Source: Chitinophagaceae bacterium BSSC1 (GTDB lineage: Bacteria > Bacteroidota > Bacteroidia > Chitinophagales > Chitinophagaceae). From it: a DNA stretch of 64,000 bases. The notes below the pieces were generated by a model. That model was given only the letters and a program-made list of their open reading frames with translations. It did not search any database and had not been told where the DNA came from. Position 1 is the first letter of the stretch, and every line of letters begins with the position of its first letter. Made by a program: the position numbers and the translations under genes. Below are positions 36,024 through 45,032 of the stretch, piece after piece. Location: the NCBI GenBank assembly GCA_002256435.1, contig NKJC01000001.1, positions 1,612,001 through 1,676,000 on the forward strand, written 5' to 3'.

Positions 36024-36614
36024 ATGCAAAAAGAGGAATTTACAATTACGGTGTATACCGAAAACCATATTGGACTGTTGGTAAGAATTGCCACCATGTT
36101 CAGTAGAAGAAAAATCAATATTGAAAGTCTGAATACTTCACCATCAGAAGCAGAAGGTATTCACCGATTTACCATTGTCATCAATGAGTTTGAAGAAGTG
36201 GTACGCAAATTGGCAAGGCAAATTGAAAAGCAGGTAGAAGTATTGAAAGCTTATTACAATACCAATGACGAGATTATTTGGCAGGAATTGGCTTTATACA
36301 AAGTGTCAACAGACGAGATTGCTGAAAAAGTAAAAGTGGAAAGATTGTTGCGCGAACACGGTGCAAGAGCGGTAGTGATTAGGAAGGATTATACCATTTT
36401 TGAAACCAGCGGTCACAGAGAAGAAACTGACAAATTGGTAGAAGTATTGGCTCCTTATGGCTTAATTGAGTTTGTGCGTAGTGCGCGCGTTGCCATTATC
36501 AAAGCCAGTCATGGTTTCCATGAAAAGCTCCGTGAGTTTGAAGAAGCACAGCCAGGGGAAGAACAAATAGAAAATGAGTTCCTTGACAAACAAAGTGAAG
36601 TATTCACTATGTAA
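36024..36614 (+). CDS. ilvN: Acetolactate synthase, small regulatory subunit
   Basis: The ACT-domain subunit that activates acetolactate synthase and confers valine feedback. The 196-residue product starts with the ACT domain: FTITVYTENHIGLLVRIATM, FSRRKINIESLNTSPSEAEG and IHRFTIVINEFEEVVRKLAR (residues about 5-75). A second, ferredoxin-like domain follows from residue 80. The start is ATG 36024; an in-frame TTG at 36018 can be ignored. It is longer than IlvN of E. coli (96) and matches the two-domain IlvH type (163 residues) with a C-terminal extension ending in an acidic tail (EEQIENEFLDKQSE). Its place between ilvB and ilvC is standard. Confidence 0.92.
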   Translation: MQKEEFTITVYTENHIGLLVRIATMFSRRKINIESLNTSPSEAEGIHRFTIVINEFEEVVRKLARQIEKQVEVLKAYYNTNDEIIWQELALYKVSTDEIAEKVKVERLLREHGARAVVIRKDYTIFETSGHREETDKLVEVLAPYGLIEFVRSARVAIIKASHGFHEKLREFEEAQPGEEQIENEFLDKQSEVFTM

Positions 36615-36695
36615 ATGGAAAGCTTTAACTAGTGATTAATTTATCTTATTTAATAAACAAACAAAACGTTCTTAGTAACGAGCAAAAAAAAGAAA

Positions 36696-38180
36696 ATGGG
36701 AAATTATTTTAACACGCTATCACTTAGAGAGAAACTGAATCAGTTAGGAGTTTGTGAATTCATGGATAAATCTGAATTCTCTGATGGTGTAGAAAAATTA
36801 AAAGGTAAAAAAATTGTGATTGTAGGTTGCGGTGCACAGGGTTTGAACCAAGGTTTAAACTTACGTGACTCTGGCTTAGACGTTTCTTACACTTTGCGCA
36901 AAGAAGCCATTGAAGCAAAACGTCAGTCTTGGAAATCGGCTACTGAAAACAATTTTACAGTTGGTACTTATGAAGAACTAATTCCAACCGCTGATTTGGT
37001 CATCAACTTAACACCAGACAAACAACATACTTCTGTAATAGGTGCAGTAATGCCGTTGATGAAACACGGAGCAACCCTGTCTTATTCTCATGGTTTTAAT
37101 ATTGTGGAAGAAGGCATGCAAATTAGAAAAGACATTACCGTAATCATGGTGGCACCAAAATGCCCAGGTTCTGAAGTACGTGCAGAGTATCAGCGTGGAT
37201 TTGGGGTTCCTACTTTGATTGCCGTTCACCCTGAGAATGATCCAGAAGGAAAGGGTTGGGAACAAGCCAAAGCTTATTGTGCTGGTACTGGTGGTCACAG
37301 AGCGGGTGTGTTAAAATCCTCTTTTGTGGCTGAAGTAAAATCAGATTTAATGGGTGAGCAAACCATTCTTTGTGGATTGTTGCAAACTGGTTCTATTCTT
37401 TGCTTTGACAAGATGATTGAAAAAGGCATTGACAAAGGGTATGCTTCTAAATTAATTCAATACGGATGGGAAGTGGTAACTGAAGCCTTAAAGCAAGGTG
37501 GTATTACTGCCATGATGGATCGTTTGTCTAATCCTGCCAAGATTAAGGCTTATGAATTGTCTGAAGAACTAAAAGACATCATGCGCACCCTATTCCAAAA
37601 ACACCAAGACGATATCATGAGCGGAGTATTCTCCCAAACCATGATGGAAGACTGGGCCAATAATGACAAGAACCTACTTACTTGGAGAGCAGCCACTGGC
37701 GAAACGGCTTTTGAAAAAACGCCTGCTGGCGATGTAAAAATTGCTGAGCAAGAATTTTTTGACAATGGTTTGTTATTGGTTGCGTTTGTTCGCGCTGGTG
37801 TAGAACTTGCTTTTGAAACCATGGTAGAATCTGGTATTAAAGCAGAGTCAGCTTACTATGAGTCATTGCATGAAACACCATTGATTGCTAACACTATTGC
37901 GCGCAAGAAATTGTTTGAAATGAACCGTGTAATTTCTGATACAGCTGAATATGGTTGCTACTTGTTTGATCATGCTTGCAAACCACTGTTGGCTGATTTT
38001 ATGAAAAAAGTAGACACAGACGTGATTGGTAAAAATTTCAACAATGGCATTGATGCAGGCGTTGACAACAAGATCTTGATAGCCGTAAATGAAGTAATTC
38101 GTTACCACCAAGTAGAAATGGTAGGTGCTGAATTGCGTAGGGCTATGACCGATATGAAAACCATTAGCACTGTAGCATAA
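36696..38180 (+). CDS. ilvC: Ketol-acid reductoisomerase, class II (long form)
   Basis: Catalyses the Mg-dependent isomerisation and NADPH reduction of acetolactate and acetohydroxybutyrate. At 494 residues it is the long class II enzyme, as in E. coli and plants, with a duplicated helical C-terminal domain. The Rossmann motif is [20 protein letters not shown] (residues about 40-59). [39 protein letters not shown] and [20 protein letters not shown] are family hallmarks, and the metal-binding Asp/Glu lie in [20 protein letters not shown]. The gene follows ilvN with an 81-base spacer that holds no obvious terminator or promoter. A perfect terminator at 38187-38227 ends the operon. Confidence 0.95.
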   Translation: MGNYFNTLSLREKLNQLGVCEFMDKSEFSDGVEKLKGKKIVIVGCGAQGLNQGLNLRDSGLDVSYTLRKEAIEAKRQSWKSATENNFTVGTYEELIPTADLVINLTPDKQHTSVIGAVMPLMKHGATLSYSHGFNIVEEGMQIRKDITVIMVAPKCPGSEVRAEYQRGFGVPTLIAVHPENDPEGKGWEQAKAYCAGTGGHRAGVLKSSFVAEVKSDLMGEQTILCGLLQTGSILCFDKMIEKGIDKGYASKLIQYGWEVVTEALKQGGITAMMDRLSNPAKIKAYELSEELKDIMRTLFQKHQDDIMSGVFSQTMMEDWANNDKNLLTWRAATGETAFEKTPAGDVKIAEQEFFDNGLLLVAFVRAGVELAFETMVESGIKAESAYYESLHETPLIANTIARKKLFEMNRVISDTAEYGCYLFDHACKPLLADFMKKVDTDVIGKNFNNGIDAGVDNKILIAVNEVIRYHQVEMVGAELRRAMTDMKTISTVA

Positions 38181-38186
38181 TATATC

Positions 38187-38227
38187 TAGCCTGCTGAGCC
38201 TTTAAATGTTCAGCAGGCTATTTTTTT
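38187..38227 (+). terminator. Intrinsic terminator of the ilv operon
   Basis: TAGCCTGCTGA (38187-38197) and TCAGCAGGCTA (38210-38220) form a perfect 11-bp stem followed by seven T. Confidence 0.93.
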
Positions 38228-38238
38228 GATGGATCAAC

Positions 38239-38268
38239 TTGAAATGCCGGAAGATTGTACTATCTTCA
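38239..38268 (+). promoter_or_regulatory. Candidate promoter of the thr leader transcript
   Basis: TTG (38239-38241), a 19-base spacer and TATCTTCA (38261-38268), two mismatches from TAnnTTTG, form a Bacteroidota-type promoter. The Thr-rich leader ATG lies 14 bases after the -7 box. Confidence 0.5.
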
Positions 38269-38282
38269 AGCTCATAAGGAAC

Positions 38283-38375
38283 ATGCAAATACTGCAACAA
38301 CATATTATCTCTTCCACTACAACGGCTTCTACGCTGTTTGTTGTTGTTCCTACAACTACTACTACGACCCTGTAA
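38283..38375 (+). CDS. Thr-rich leader peptide of the thr operon (candidate attenuator peptide)
   Basis: A 30-codon ORF ATG...TAA reading MQILQQHIISS, TTTASTLFVVVP, TTTTTTL. Ten of 30 residues are Thr, including six in a row coded by ACA, ACT, ACT, ACT, ACG and ACC. The mixed synonymous codons argue against a simple repeat and for selection on the amino acid. It lies between the ilv terminator and thrA, with no other gene in that gap. The simplest reading is a sensor of charged tRNA-Thr, as known for thrL in enterobacteria. Unlike that case and unlike the ilv leader here, no T-run terminator follows, so control may act on translation of thrA or by factor-dependent termination. Confidence 0.72.
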   Translation: MQILQQHIISSTTTASTLFVVVPTTTTTTL

Positions 38376-38467
38376 GGGGTTGTCATTTCCATATCACCAA
38401 GGGGCTGTAAAGCTGTTCATCAACAAGATCAAATCATTTGTTCCTAAGGGAATCTGAAATAGAATGT
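38364..38467 (+). promoter_or_regulatory. RNA leader downstream of the Thr-rich codons
   Basis: ACGACCC (38364-38370) and GGGTTGT (38377-38383) form a 7-bp hairpin (one G-U) that spans the leader stop codon; a ribosome stalled on the Thr codons or reaching the stop would affect it. Downstream, AACAA and TTGTT, and TTCC/GGAA, can form weaker stems shortly before the thrA ATG. No intrinsic terminator is visible. Confidence 0.35.
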
Positions 38468-40912
38468 ATGCAAGTATTAAAATTTGGCGGTAGCTCTGTA
38501 GCCAATGCCAAAAACATGAATCAGGTAGTTTCCATTGTTTTGGAAGCAGTGAAAAAAGAACCCCTAGTCTTGGTACTCTCTGCCATGGGCGGTGTAACCG
38601 ATGCATTGTTACAAACGGGTAGCTTGGCAGAAGCAGGAAACGAGTCTTATCAACAAGTACTAAAAGGCTTGGAACAAAAGCATTTAGATGCAGTAAGGGA
38701 ATTGTTACCTATTCAACAACAAAGCGCTTGTTTGAGCCAGGTAAAACAAAAGTTTAATGAATTAGAAGCCATTAGTGATGGCGTGTTCTTGTTGGGAGAA
38801 TTGTCTGATCGCACACGCGATAGAATGGTGAGTTATGGAGAGATCCTTTCTTCTTTGATCATGGCGGCTAAGTTTCAATCTATTCCTGTAGAACAGCTTT
38901 GGGTTGATTCAAGGAATCTGATCAAAACCAATTCTCATCATGGTAATGCCTTGGTAGATTTTGGCAAGACCAATCAGTTGATCAAAGACTATCTTTCTAA
39001 AAACCCTTGCAGCTTATATGTGACACCAGGCTTTATTGCCAGTGATCAACTTGGCCATACCACTACTTTAGGAAGAGGAGGTTCTGATTATACAGCTGCC
39101 ATTTATGCGGCTGCTATACAAGCATCTGTTGTGGAAATCTGGACCGATGTAAGTGGCATGATGACTGCCGATCCAAGACTGGTAGCCAATGCTAGACCCA
39201 TACAACATATTTCTTATCAGGAAGCCATGGAGCTTTCTCATTTTGGGGCTAAGATTATTTACCCACCAACCATTCAACCGGTCATGACTGCCCATATTCC
39301 AGTATGGGTTAAGAATACTTTTGCGGCGCAGGAACACGGCACATTAATAGAGAATGGCACCAGTATCAATGACAATATTATTCGAGGTATTTCTTCTGTA
39401 AACAAGATTAGTTTGCTTAGTTTGGAAGGCAGTGGCATGGTAGGTATTCCAGGATTTTCCAAGCGCCTATTTGAAGCCTTGGCCAATCAGTCTGTGAATG
39501 TGATCCTGATTACCCAAAGTTCTTCTGAGCACAGTATTTGTGTAGGGATTAATGAAGCAGATACAGAAAAAGCCAAAGCCGCTATTGACCTCATGTTTAG
39601 TCATGAGATTCAAACCGGTAGGGTAGAACCTTTGAAAGTTGAAAAAGGGTTGTCCATTGTAGCTTTGGTGGGTGAACAAATGAAAAGCCATCCTGGTATT
39701 AGTGGTAAAATGTTTGGTGTGCTTGGTAGAAATGGCATTAATGTAAGAGCCATTGCACAAGGTTCTTCTGAGAAAAATATCTCAGCCGTACTTTCTTCTA
39801 TAGATGTTCAAAAAGCCATCAACGTTTTGCACGAGGAATTCTTTGAAACTACTTACAAGCAGTTGAACGTTTTTGTTGCGGGTACTGGTAATGTGGGTGG
39901 AAAGCTCTTGGCTCAGTTGCAAAAGCAATACCAATACTTGTTAGAACATTTGCGCTTACAAATTAGGGTAGTGGGTTTGGCCAATAGCAAAAGTATATTG
40001 GTACAAGAAGAAGGCATTGACTTGGACAACTGGAAATCTGGTTTAGAAGCAGCACCACTTGGAACCATTCACCAGTTTGTAGAACAAATTAGAACCCTCA
40101 ATTTGCGCAACAGTGTATTTGTAGACGTAACAGCCAATGCAGAAGTAGCAGCTGTTTATGGTAAATTACTCACTAGAAGTATTTCTGTAGTGGCGTGTAA
40201 TAAAATTGCCTGTTCGTCTTCTTTTAGCGCCTATCAATTACTCAAGCAACAAGCCAGAGAATATAATGCCAAGTTTCTGTTTGAAACCAATGTGGGAGCA
40301 GGTTTGCCCGTCATTGGTACTTTAACCGATTTACTCAGAAGTGGTGATGCTATTAGTAAAATACAGGCCGTGTTATCAGGCACTTTAAATTTTGTATTTA
40401 ATAACTACAATGGCTCAAAACCATTTGCACAAGTGGTAAGACAAGCTCAGGCAGAAGGGTATACCGAACCCGATCCAAGACTAGATTTGGGTGGAACAGA
40501 TGTGATGCGTAAGATCATGATTCTGGCCCGCGAATCCGGTAGGCAAATTGAAATGGATGACATTAGTAATGAATACTTTTTACCAGCCAGTTGTTTTGAA
40601 GGAAGCGTGGAAGATTTTTATGCAGAGATGGAAAAACAAGAATCCCATTTTAAAGCCATTTATGATGCAGCAGCTGCCAAAAATTGCAAATTGAAATTTG
40701 TAGCTGCTTATGAAAATGGCAAAGCGGCTGTTGGCTTGCAACATATTCCTGCAGAATCTGATTTTTACCATTTGTATGGCAAGGATAACCTGGTTTTGTT
40801 TTATACAGAGCGATATCCAGAACAGCCATTGGTGGTAAAAGGAGCAGGTGCAGGTGCAGACGTAACTGCTTCTGGCGTATTTGCAGACATCATTAGAGTA
40901 GCAAGGGTTTAA
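38468..40912 (+). CDS. thrA: Bifunctional aspartokinase / homoserine dehydrogenase
   Basis: Catalyses two steps of threonine and methionine synthesis: phosphorylation of aspartate and reduction of aspartate semialdehyde to homoserine. The 814-residue product begins with the aspartokinase domain (MQVLKFGGSSVANAKNM; residues about 1-290, with TLGRGGSDYTAAIYAAA and VWTDVSGMMTADPR-like stretches, here EIWTDVSGMMTADPRLV). Two ACT domains follow (about residues 305-450). The homoserine dehydrogenase domain starts LNVFVAGTGNVGGKLLAQL and includes FLFETNVGAGLPVIGTLTDL, then AEGYTEPDPRLDLGGTDVMRK in part. ATG 38468 is chosen because it restores the family N-terminus; a TTG at 38438 lies upstream. It heads the thrABC operon, nine bases before thrB, with the Thr-rich leader in front. 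Confidence 0.95.
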   Translation: MQVLKFGGSSVANAKNMNQVVSIVLEAVKKEPLVLVLSAMGGVTDALLQTGSLAEAGNESYQQVLKGLEQKHLDAVRELLPIQQQSACLSQVKQKFNELEAISDGVFLLGELSDRTRDRMVSYGEILSSLIMAAKFQSIPVEQLWVDSRNLIKTNSHHGNALVDFGKTNQLIKDYLSKNPCSLYVTPGFIASDQLGHTTTLGRGGSDYTAAIYAAAIQASVVEIWTDVSGMMTADPRLVANARPIQHISYQEAMELSHFGAKIIYPPTIQPVMTAHIPVWVKNTFAAQEHGTLIENGTSINDNIIRGISSVNKISLLSLEGSGMVGIPGFSKRLFEALANQSVNVILITQSSSEHSICVGINEADTEKAKAAIDLMFSHEIQTGRVEPLKVEKGLSIVALVGEQMKSHPGISGKMFGVLGRNGINVRAIAQGSSEKNISAVLSSIDVQKAINVLHEEFFETTYKQLNVFVAGTGNVGGKLLAQLQKQYQYLLEHLRLQIRVVGLANSKSILVQEEGIDLDNWKSGLEAAPLGTIHQFVEQIRTLNLRNSVFVDVTANAEVAAVYGKLLTRSISVVACNKIACSSSFSAYQLLKQQAREYNAKFLFETNVGAGLPVIGTLTDLLRSGDAISKIQAVLSGTLNFVFNNYNGSKPFAQVVRQAQAEGYTEPDPRLDLGGTDVMRKIMILARESGRQIEMDDISNEYFLPASCFEGSVEDFYAEMEKQESHFKAIYDAAAAKNCKLKFVAAYENGKAAVGLQHIPAESDFYHLYGKDNLVLFYTERYPEQPLVVKGAGAGADVTASGVFADIIRVARV

Positions 40913-40921
40913 ATTAAAATC

Positions 40922-41905
40922 ATGGAGAATAAATTAGCAATCAATAGCCCTTACCAAATGGATTTTTCCGCTGTTGTAAAAGTGGAAGCCCCAGCCACCG
41001 TAGCCAATATGGTTTGTGGTTTTGATGTATTGGGTTTTGCGGTGAATGAGCCTTTTGATAAAATGCAGATTCGCTTTAAAGAAACACCCGGCATTCATAT
41101 CATCAATGATGACGAATTCAACCTGCCAACGGATCCTGAGAAAAACGTAGCTGGTGCCGCTTTGCTGGCCATGATGGAAGAATTGCCCAGCAATATTGGA
41201 TTTGAACTGACCATTCAAAAACAGATCAAACCGGGTTCTGGCGTGGGTTCTAGCGCTGCTAGTTCTGCTGGAGCAGTGGCTGCTGCCAACAGACTTTTGA
41301 ACAATCGCTTTAGCAATGAAGACCTAGTGCGTTTTGCGATGAATGGTGAAAAACTGGCATCGGGTGTGAAACACGCGGATAATATTGCGCCTTGTATTTA
41401 TGGCGGTGTTACCCTTATCCGTTCTATTTTCCCTTTAGATATTGTAGCACTAACGGCACCACCATTATATGTAACCATAGTGCACCCACAAATAGAAGTA
41501 AAAACCTCTGATGCGCGTAGCATTCTACAACAAAAAGTATTGCTTAAAGACGCTATTAGACAATGGGGTAATATTGCGGGATTGGTTGCTGGTTTATTGC
41601 AAGCTGATTATGCACTCATTGGAAGATCATTAGAAGACGTGTTAATAGAACCTGTTCGCAGTATCCTGATTCCTGGCTTTGACCAAGTAAAGCAACAAAG
41701 CAAAGAAGCTGGCGCTTTGGGTGGTGGCATCTCCGGTTCTGGTCCTTCCATTTTTATGTTGAGTGAAACACAAGCAAGGGCTAAAAAAGTGGAAGCAGTA
41801 ATGCACCAAATTTATGATGGCCTTGGATTAGACCATCATACTTATGTAACCACCATTAACCACAGTGGTGTGCGATTTGTGGATTCATTGACAACAGAAG
41901 CATAG
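40922..41905 (+). CDS. thrB: Homoserine kinase
   Basis: A GHMP kinase (327 residues) that phosphorylates L-homoserine. The ATP-binding motif is KPGSGVGSSAASSAGAVAAA, near residues 101-120, in the usual GHMP position. The N-terminal VKVEAPATVANMVCGFDVLG is the family's first motif and ALGGGISGSGPSIFMLSE, near residue 266, the third. The start at 40922 gives a slightly extended N-terminus (MENKLAINSPYQMDFS); an internal ATG at 40958 would also keep the first motif. It lies nine bases after thrA and four bases before thrC, consistent with a translationally coupled operon. There is no signal peptide; it is cytoplasmic. Confidence 0.95.
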   Translation: MENKLAINSPYQMDFSAVVKVEAPATVANMVCGFDVLGFAVNEPFDKMQIRFKETPGIHIINDDEFNLPTDPEKNVAGAALLAMMEELPSNIGFELTIQKQIKPGSGVGSSAASSAGAVAAANRLLNNRFSNEDLVRFAMNGEKLASGVKHADNIAPCIYGGVTLIRSIFPLDIVALTAPPLYVTIVHPQIEVKTSDARSILQQKVLLKDAIRQWGNIAGLVAGLLQADYALIGRSLEDVLIEPVRSILIPGFDQVKQQSKEAGALGGGISGSGPSIFMLSETQARAKKVEAVMHQIYDGLGLDHHTYVTTINHSGVRFVDSLTTEA

Positions 41906-41909
41906 AACT

Positions 41910-43214
41910 ATGAAATATAGGAGTCTAAATGGGAATGCTCCCATAGTTGATTTTAGAGAAGCTACCATCAGAGGTCAGGCACCTGATAAGGGTTTGTATT
42001 TTCCAATGGAAATACCCCAATTGAGTCCTGCATTTATAGCAGCATTGCCTAGCATGAACAAAACAGCATTGGCATTGCAAGTAATGCAACCCTATGTAGG
42101 TAACAACATTGATACTACTAGTTTGGAGCAAATTGTAGCAGAAGCGGTTGACTTTGAATTCCCCTTGGTCAAGATCAATGAGCAGGTCTATTCCTTGGAA
42201 TTGTTTCATGGCCCTACCCTAGCTTTTAAAGACGTGGGCGCCAGATTTATGAGCCGTTGTTTAGGTCATTTTTCCAAAGCAGCTTATAACAAAACCACGG
42301 TACTAGTGGCCACATCAGGAGATACGGGTGGTGCTGTGGCCAATGGATTCTTGGGTGTGGATGGGGTAGAAGTGATTATCCTATACCCCAGTGGCAAAGT
42401 GAGTCCTGTACAAGAATTACAATTAACTACTTGCGGACAAAATATCAAAGCCCTAGAAGTAGCTGGTAGTTTTGATGATTGTCAGGCCATGGTCAAAGAC
42501 GCATTTATGGATGCGGATTTGAATGGTCATTTATCGCTCACATCTGCCAATAGCATCAATGTAGCGCGTTGGTTGCCACAACAGCTCTATTATTTCTTTG
42601 CTTGGCAACAATGGCATCAAATGGGCTTTAAAACAGCTCCGGTGGTGTCAGTGCCCAGCGGCAATTTTGGAAATCTATGTGCGGGTCTCATGGCCCATGC
42701 CAGTGGATTGCCTTTGCAACAATTTATTGCTGCCTGCAATGTCAATGACGCCGTTCCTGAATACCTTCAAACTGGAGTTTATCAACCAAAGACGGCTGTT
42801 CCTACCATTAGCAATGCCATGGATGTAGGGAGTCCTAGCAATTTTGTGCGCATTTTGGAATTGTTTGCCAAAGACCATGGAAAAATGGCGGCTACTATTG
42901 CGGGTTATTCCATTTCAGATGAAATTACCCAGCAGACCATTGCAGCAGTCTATCAACAAGACGGATATATATTGGACCCCCATGGGGCAGTGGCTTATGA
43001 AGCATTGGCAGAATACCAAGTTCAGCATCCAACAGACAAGGGAATCATCCTTGAAACAGCCCATCCTGTCAAGTTTCCTGAAACGGTAGAAGCGGCTATT
43101 GGCCAAAAGATTCCTATTCCTGAGTCTGTATTGCCCCTTTTTCAACAAACCAAAAAAAGCATCCCGATGCAAGCAAATTTTGCTGCATTGAAAGATTGGT
43201 TGATGGCGCAATAA
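41910..43214 (+). CDS. thrC: Threonine synthase
   Basis: The PLP enzyme that converts O-phosphohomoserine to threonine, 434 residues. The N-terminal MKYRSLNGNAPIVDFREA and RGQAPDKGLYFPMEIPQL are typical of the short, E. coli-like ThrC class. The PLP Lys lies in LFHGPTLAFKDVGARFMSR (about residue 107). The phosphate-binding loop VATSGDTGGAVANGF and VSVPSGNFGNLCAGLMA follow, and SNAMDVGSPSNFVRILELF is also conserved. The C-terminus has ILETAHPVKFPETVEAAIG. It overlaps nothing and lies four bases after thrB. No terminator is seen before the GH43 gene 53 bases downstream, so some readthrough is possible, although the functions are unrelated. Confidence 0.95.
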   Translation: MKYRSLNGNAPIVDFREATIRGQAPDKGLYFPMEIPQLSPAFIAALPSMNKTALALQVMQPYVGNNIDTTSLEQIVAEAVDFEFPLVKINEQVYSLELFHGPTLAFKDVGARFMSRCLGHFSKAAYNKTTVLVATSGDTGGAVANGFLGVDGVEVIILYPSGKVSPVQELQLTTCGQNIKALEVAGSFDDCQAMVKDAFMDADLNGHLSLTSANSINVARWLPQQLYYFFAWQQWHQMGFKTAPVVSVPSGNFGNLCAGLMAHASGLPLQQFIAACNVNDAVPEYLQTGVYQPKTAVPTISNAMDVGSPSNFVRILELFAKDHGKMAATIAGYSISDEITQQTIAAVYQQDGYILDPHGAVAYEALAEYQVQHPTDKGIILETAHPVKFPETVEAAIGQKIPIPESVLPLFQQTKKSIPMQANFAALKDWLMAQ

Positions 43215-43267
43215 TGCATGGTGGTTTTTTATGAATGCTGTAACTTACCGTTGCACAAATCAATGCC

Positions 43268-45022
43268 ATGCTTGCTAGAATCTTAAGAATTACACTAGTC
43301 ATTTGCTTACTGAGTTATTTTTTTTCAACTGCCATCGCGCAGCAAAAAACCTATTGCAACCCCATTAATATTGACTACGGTTATTGTCCCATTCCCAATT
43401 TCTCTGAACAGGGCAAACACAGGGCCACAGCGGATCCTGTGATTACGGTATTCAAGGGCAACTATTACTTATTTTCTACCAATCAATGGGGCTATTGGTG
43501 GAGTCCCGATATGGTTCAATGGAATTTTGTTGCTAGAAAATTTCTTAAACCCTGGCATAAAGTCTATGATGAATTGTGTGCACCTGCCACGCTGGTGTTG
43601 GGTGATACCCTGTTGGTGATTGGAAGTACCTATTCCAAAAACTTTCCCATTTGGATGAGTACCAATCCGCAAAAAGACGAGTGGAAAGAAGCCGTAGATT
43701 CTTTTCAAGTAGGGGCTTGGGATCCTGCATTTTTCTTAGACGATGACAATAGACTCTATATTTATTTTGGTTCTAGTAATACCTATCCCACTTATGGTCA
43801 AGAGCTAGATAGAAAAACTTTGCAACCCATTGGTGAGCGCAAAGAATTGCTCCGTTTGAATGATAGTATTCATGGTTGGGAACGATTTGGAGAACACAAT
43901 GACAATACTTTTTTAAAACCTTTTATTGAAGGTTCTTGGATGAATAAATACAAGGGCAAATACTATTTACAGTATGGTGCGCCAGGAACAGAATTTAGTG
44001 GCTATGGCGATGGGGTATATGTATCTGACCATCCCATGGGTCCTTTTACTTATCAGTCTCACAATCCCTTTTCTTTTAAGCCAGGTGGCTTTGTGAATGG
44101 GGCAGGACATGGTGCTACCTACCAAGACCTGTTTCAAGATTGGTGGCATGTTTCTACACTAGTGATTGCTACAAAGAACAATTTTGAAAGAAGAATTGGC
44201 ATTTGGCCGGCTGATATTGACAAGGATGGTATTTTGTATACCAATAATGCCTACGGCGATTATCCGCATTTCTTGCCCAATAAAAACGCAGATCATAGCA
44301 AGAGTCAATTTACTGGATGGATGTTGTTGAACTACAACAAACCCATACAAGTTTCTAATACATTGGGGGCTTTTTCCGCCAATCTGGCCAATGATGAAAA
44401 TATCAAGACTTATTGGAGCGCGGCAACCGGTACCAAGTCTGAATGGATTCAAACCGATTTGGGCAAGCTTTCTACTGTGCATGCCGTGCAGATTAACTAT
44501 GCTGACCAAGACGCCACTGTTATGGGTAAACAGACTGGTCTATACCACCAATACCAGCTCTTAGGAAGCAAGGATGGCAAAACTTGGGAACTGCTCAAAG
44601 ACAAATCTCAGAACAAAACAGATATTCCACATGAGTATCTTGTGTTTGACAAACCTGTTCAAACTAGGTTTTTAAAATTACTCAACATACATGTACCCAC
44701 GGGTAAGTTTGCTATTAGTGGTTTGCGTGTGTTTGGAAAAGCAGTGGGAGCGGTGCCAGATACGGTACAGCATTTTATTGTTTTGCGTGGAGACAGTGAA
44801 AGAAGAAATGCATGGCTTAAATGGCAGGTGAATGAACAAGCAACTGGCTATGTGATTTATACCGGAACAGCGCCAGATAAATTGTACAATAGCATCATGG
44901 TCTACGGCAACAATGAATACTATTTCTCTGCCATGGAAAAGGACCTGCCCTATTATTTTCAAATAGAAGCATTCAATGAAAATGGGATTGGCAAAAGAAC
45001 AACAGTAGTAAAAGTGGAATAA
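43268..45022 (+). CDS. Secreted GH43-family glycosidase with discoidin-like domain
   Basis: A 584-residue exported glycosidase of the five-bladed beta-propeller type. A signal peptide (ITLVICLLSYFFSTAIAQ) precedes HRATADPVITVFKGNYYLFS with the catalytic-base Asp. GAWDPAFFLDDDNRLYIYFG carries the second Asp and the EGSWMNKYKGKYYLQYGAP stretch the acid Glu. Enzymes of this family act on arabinan, xylan or galactan side chains; the exact substrate is not given. After about residue 345 comes an F5/8 type C (discoidin)-like sandwich (NDENIKTYWSAATGTKSEWI and the following DLG.L..VHAVQINYAD pattern). A fibronectin-III-like C-terminus follows (about residues 500-584, ending FQIEAFNENGIGKRTTVVKV). 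It has no T9SS tail. It is convergent with the response-regulator gene. Confidence 0.87.
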   Translation: MLARILRITLVICLLSYFFSTAIAQQKTYCNPINIDYGYCPIPNFSEQGKHRATADPVITVFKGNYYLFSTNQWGYWWSPDMVQWNFVARKFLKPWHKVYDELCAPATLVLGDTLLVIGSTYSKNFPIWMSTNPQKDEWKEAVDSFQVGAWDPAFFLDDDNRLYIYFGSSNTYPTYGQELDRKTLQPIGERKELLRLNDSIHGWERFGEHNDNTFLKPFIEGSWMNKYKGKYYLQYGAPGTEFSGYGDGVYVSDHPMGPFTYQSHNPFSFKPGGFVNGAGHGATYQDLFQDWWHVSTLVIATKNNFERRIGIWPADIDKDGILYTNNAYGDYPHFLPNKNADHSKSQFTGWMLLNYNKPIQVSNTLGAFSANLANDENIKTYWSAATGTKSEWIQTDLGKLSTVHAVQINYADQDATVMGKQTGLYHQYQLLGSKDGKTWELLKDKSQNKTDIPHEYLVFDKPVQTRFLKLLNIHVPTGKFAISGLRVFGKAVGAVPDTVQHFIVLRGDSERRNAWLKWQVNEQATGYVIYTGTAPDKLYNSIMVYGNNEYYFSAMEKDLPYYFQIEAFNENGIGKRTTVVKVE

Positions 45023-45032
45023 GGATGCAGTG

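Noticed and set aside
36615..36695. Leader peptide before ilvC
   Set aside because: The 81-base spacer holds only a five-codon ORF and a weak hairpin; no amino-acid bias or terminator.
38438..38467. TTG start for thrA
   Set aside because: The ATG at 38468 restores the exact family N-terminus (MQVLKFGGSS).
42598..43302. Small ORFs overlapping thrC on both strands
   Set aside because: All lie inside the confidently identified thrC or at its end; none has a promoter or family motif.
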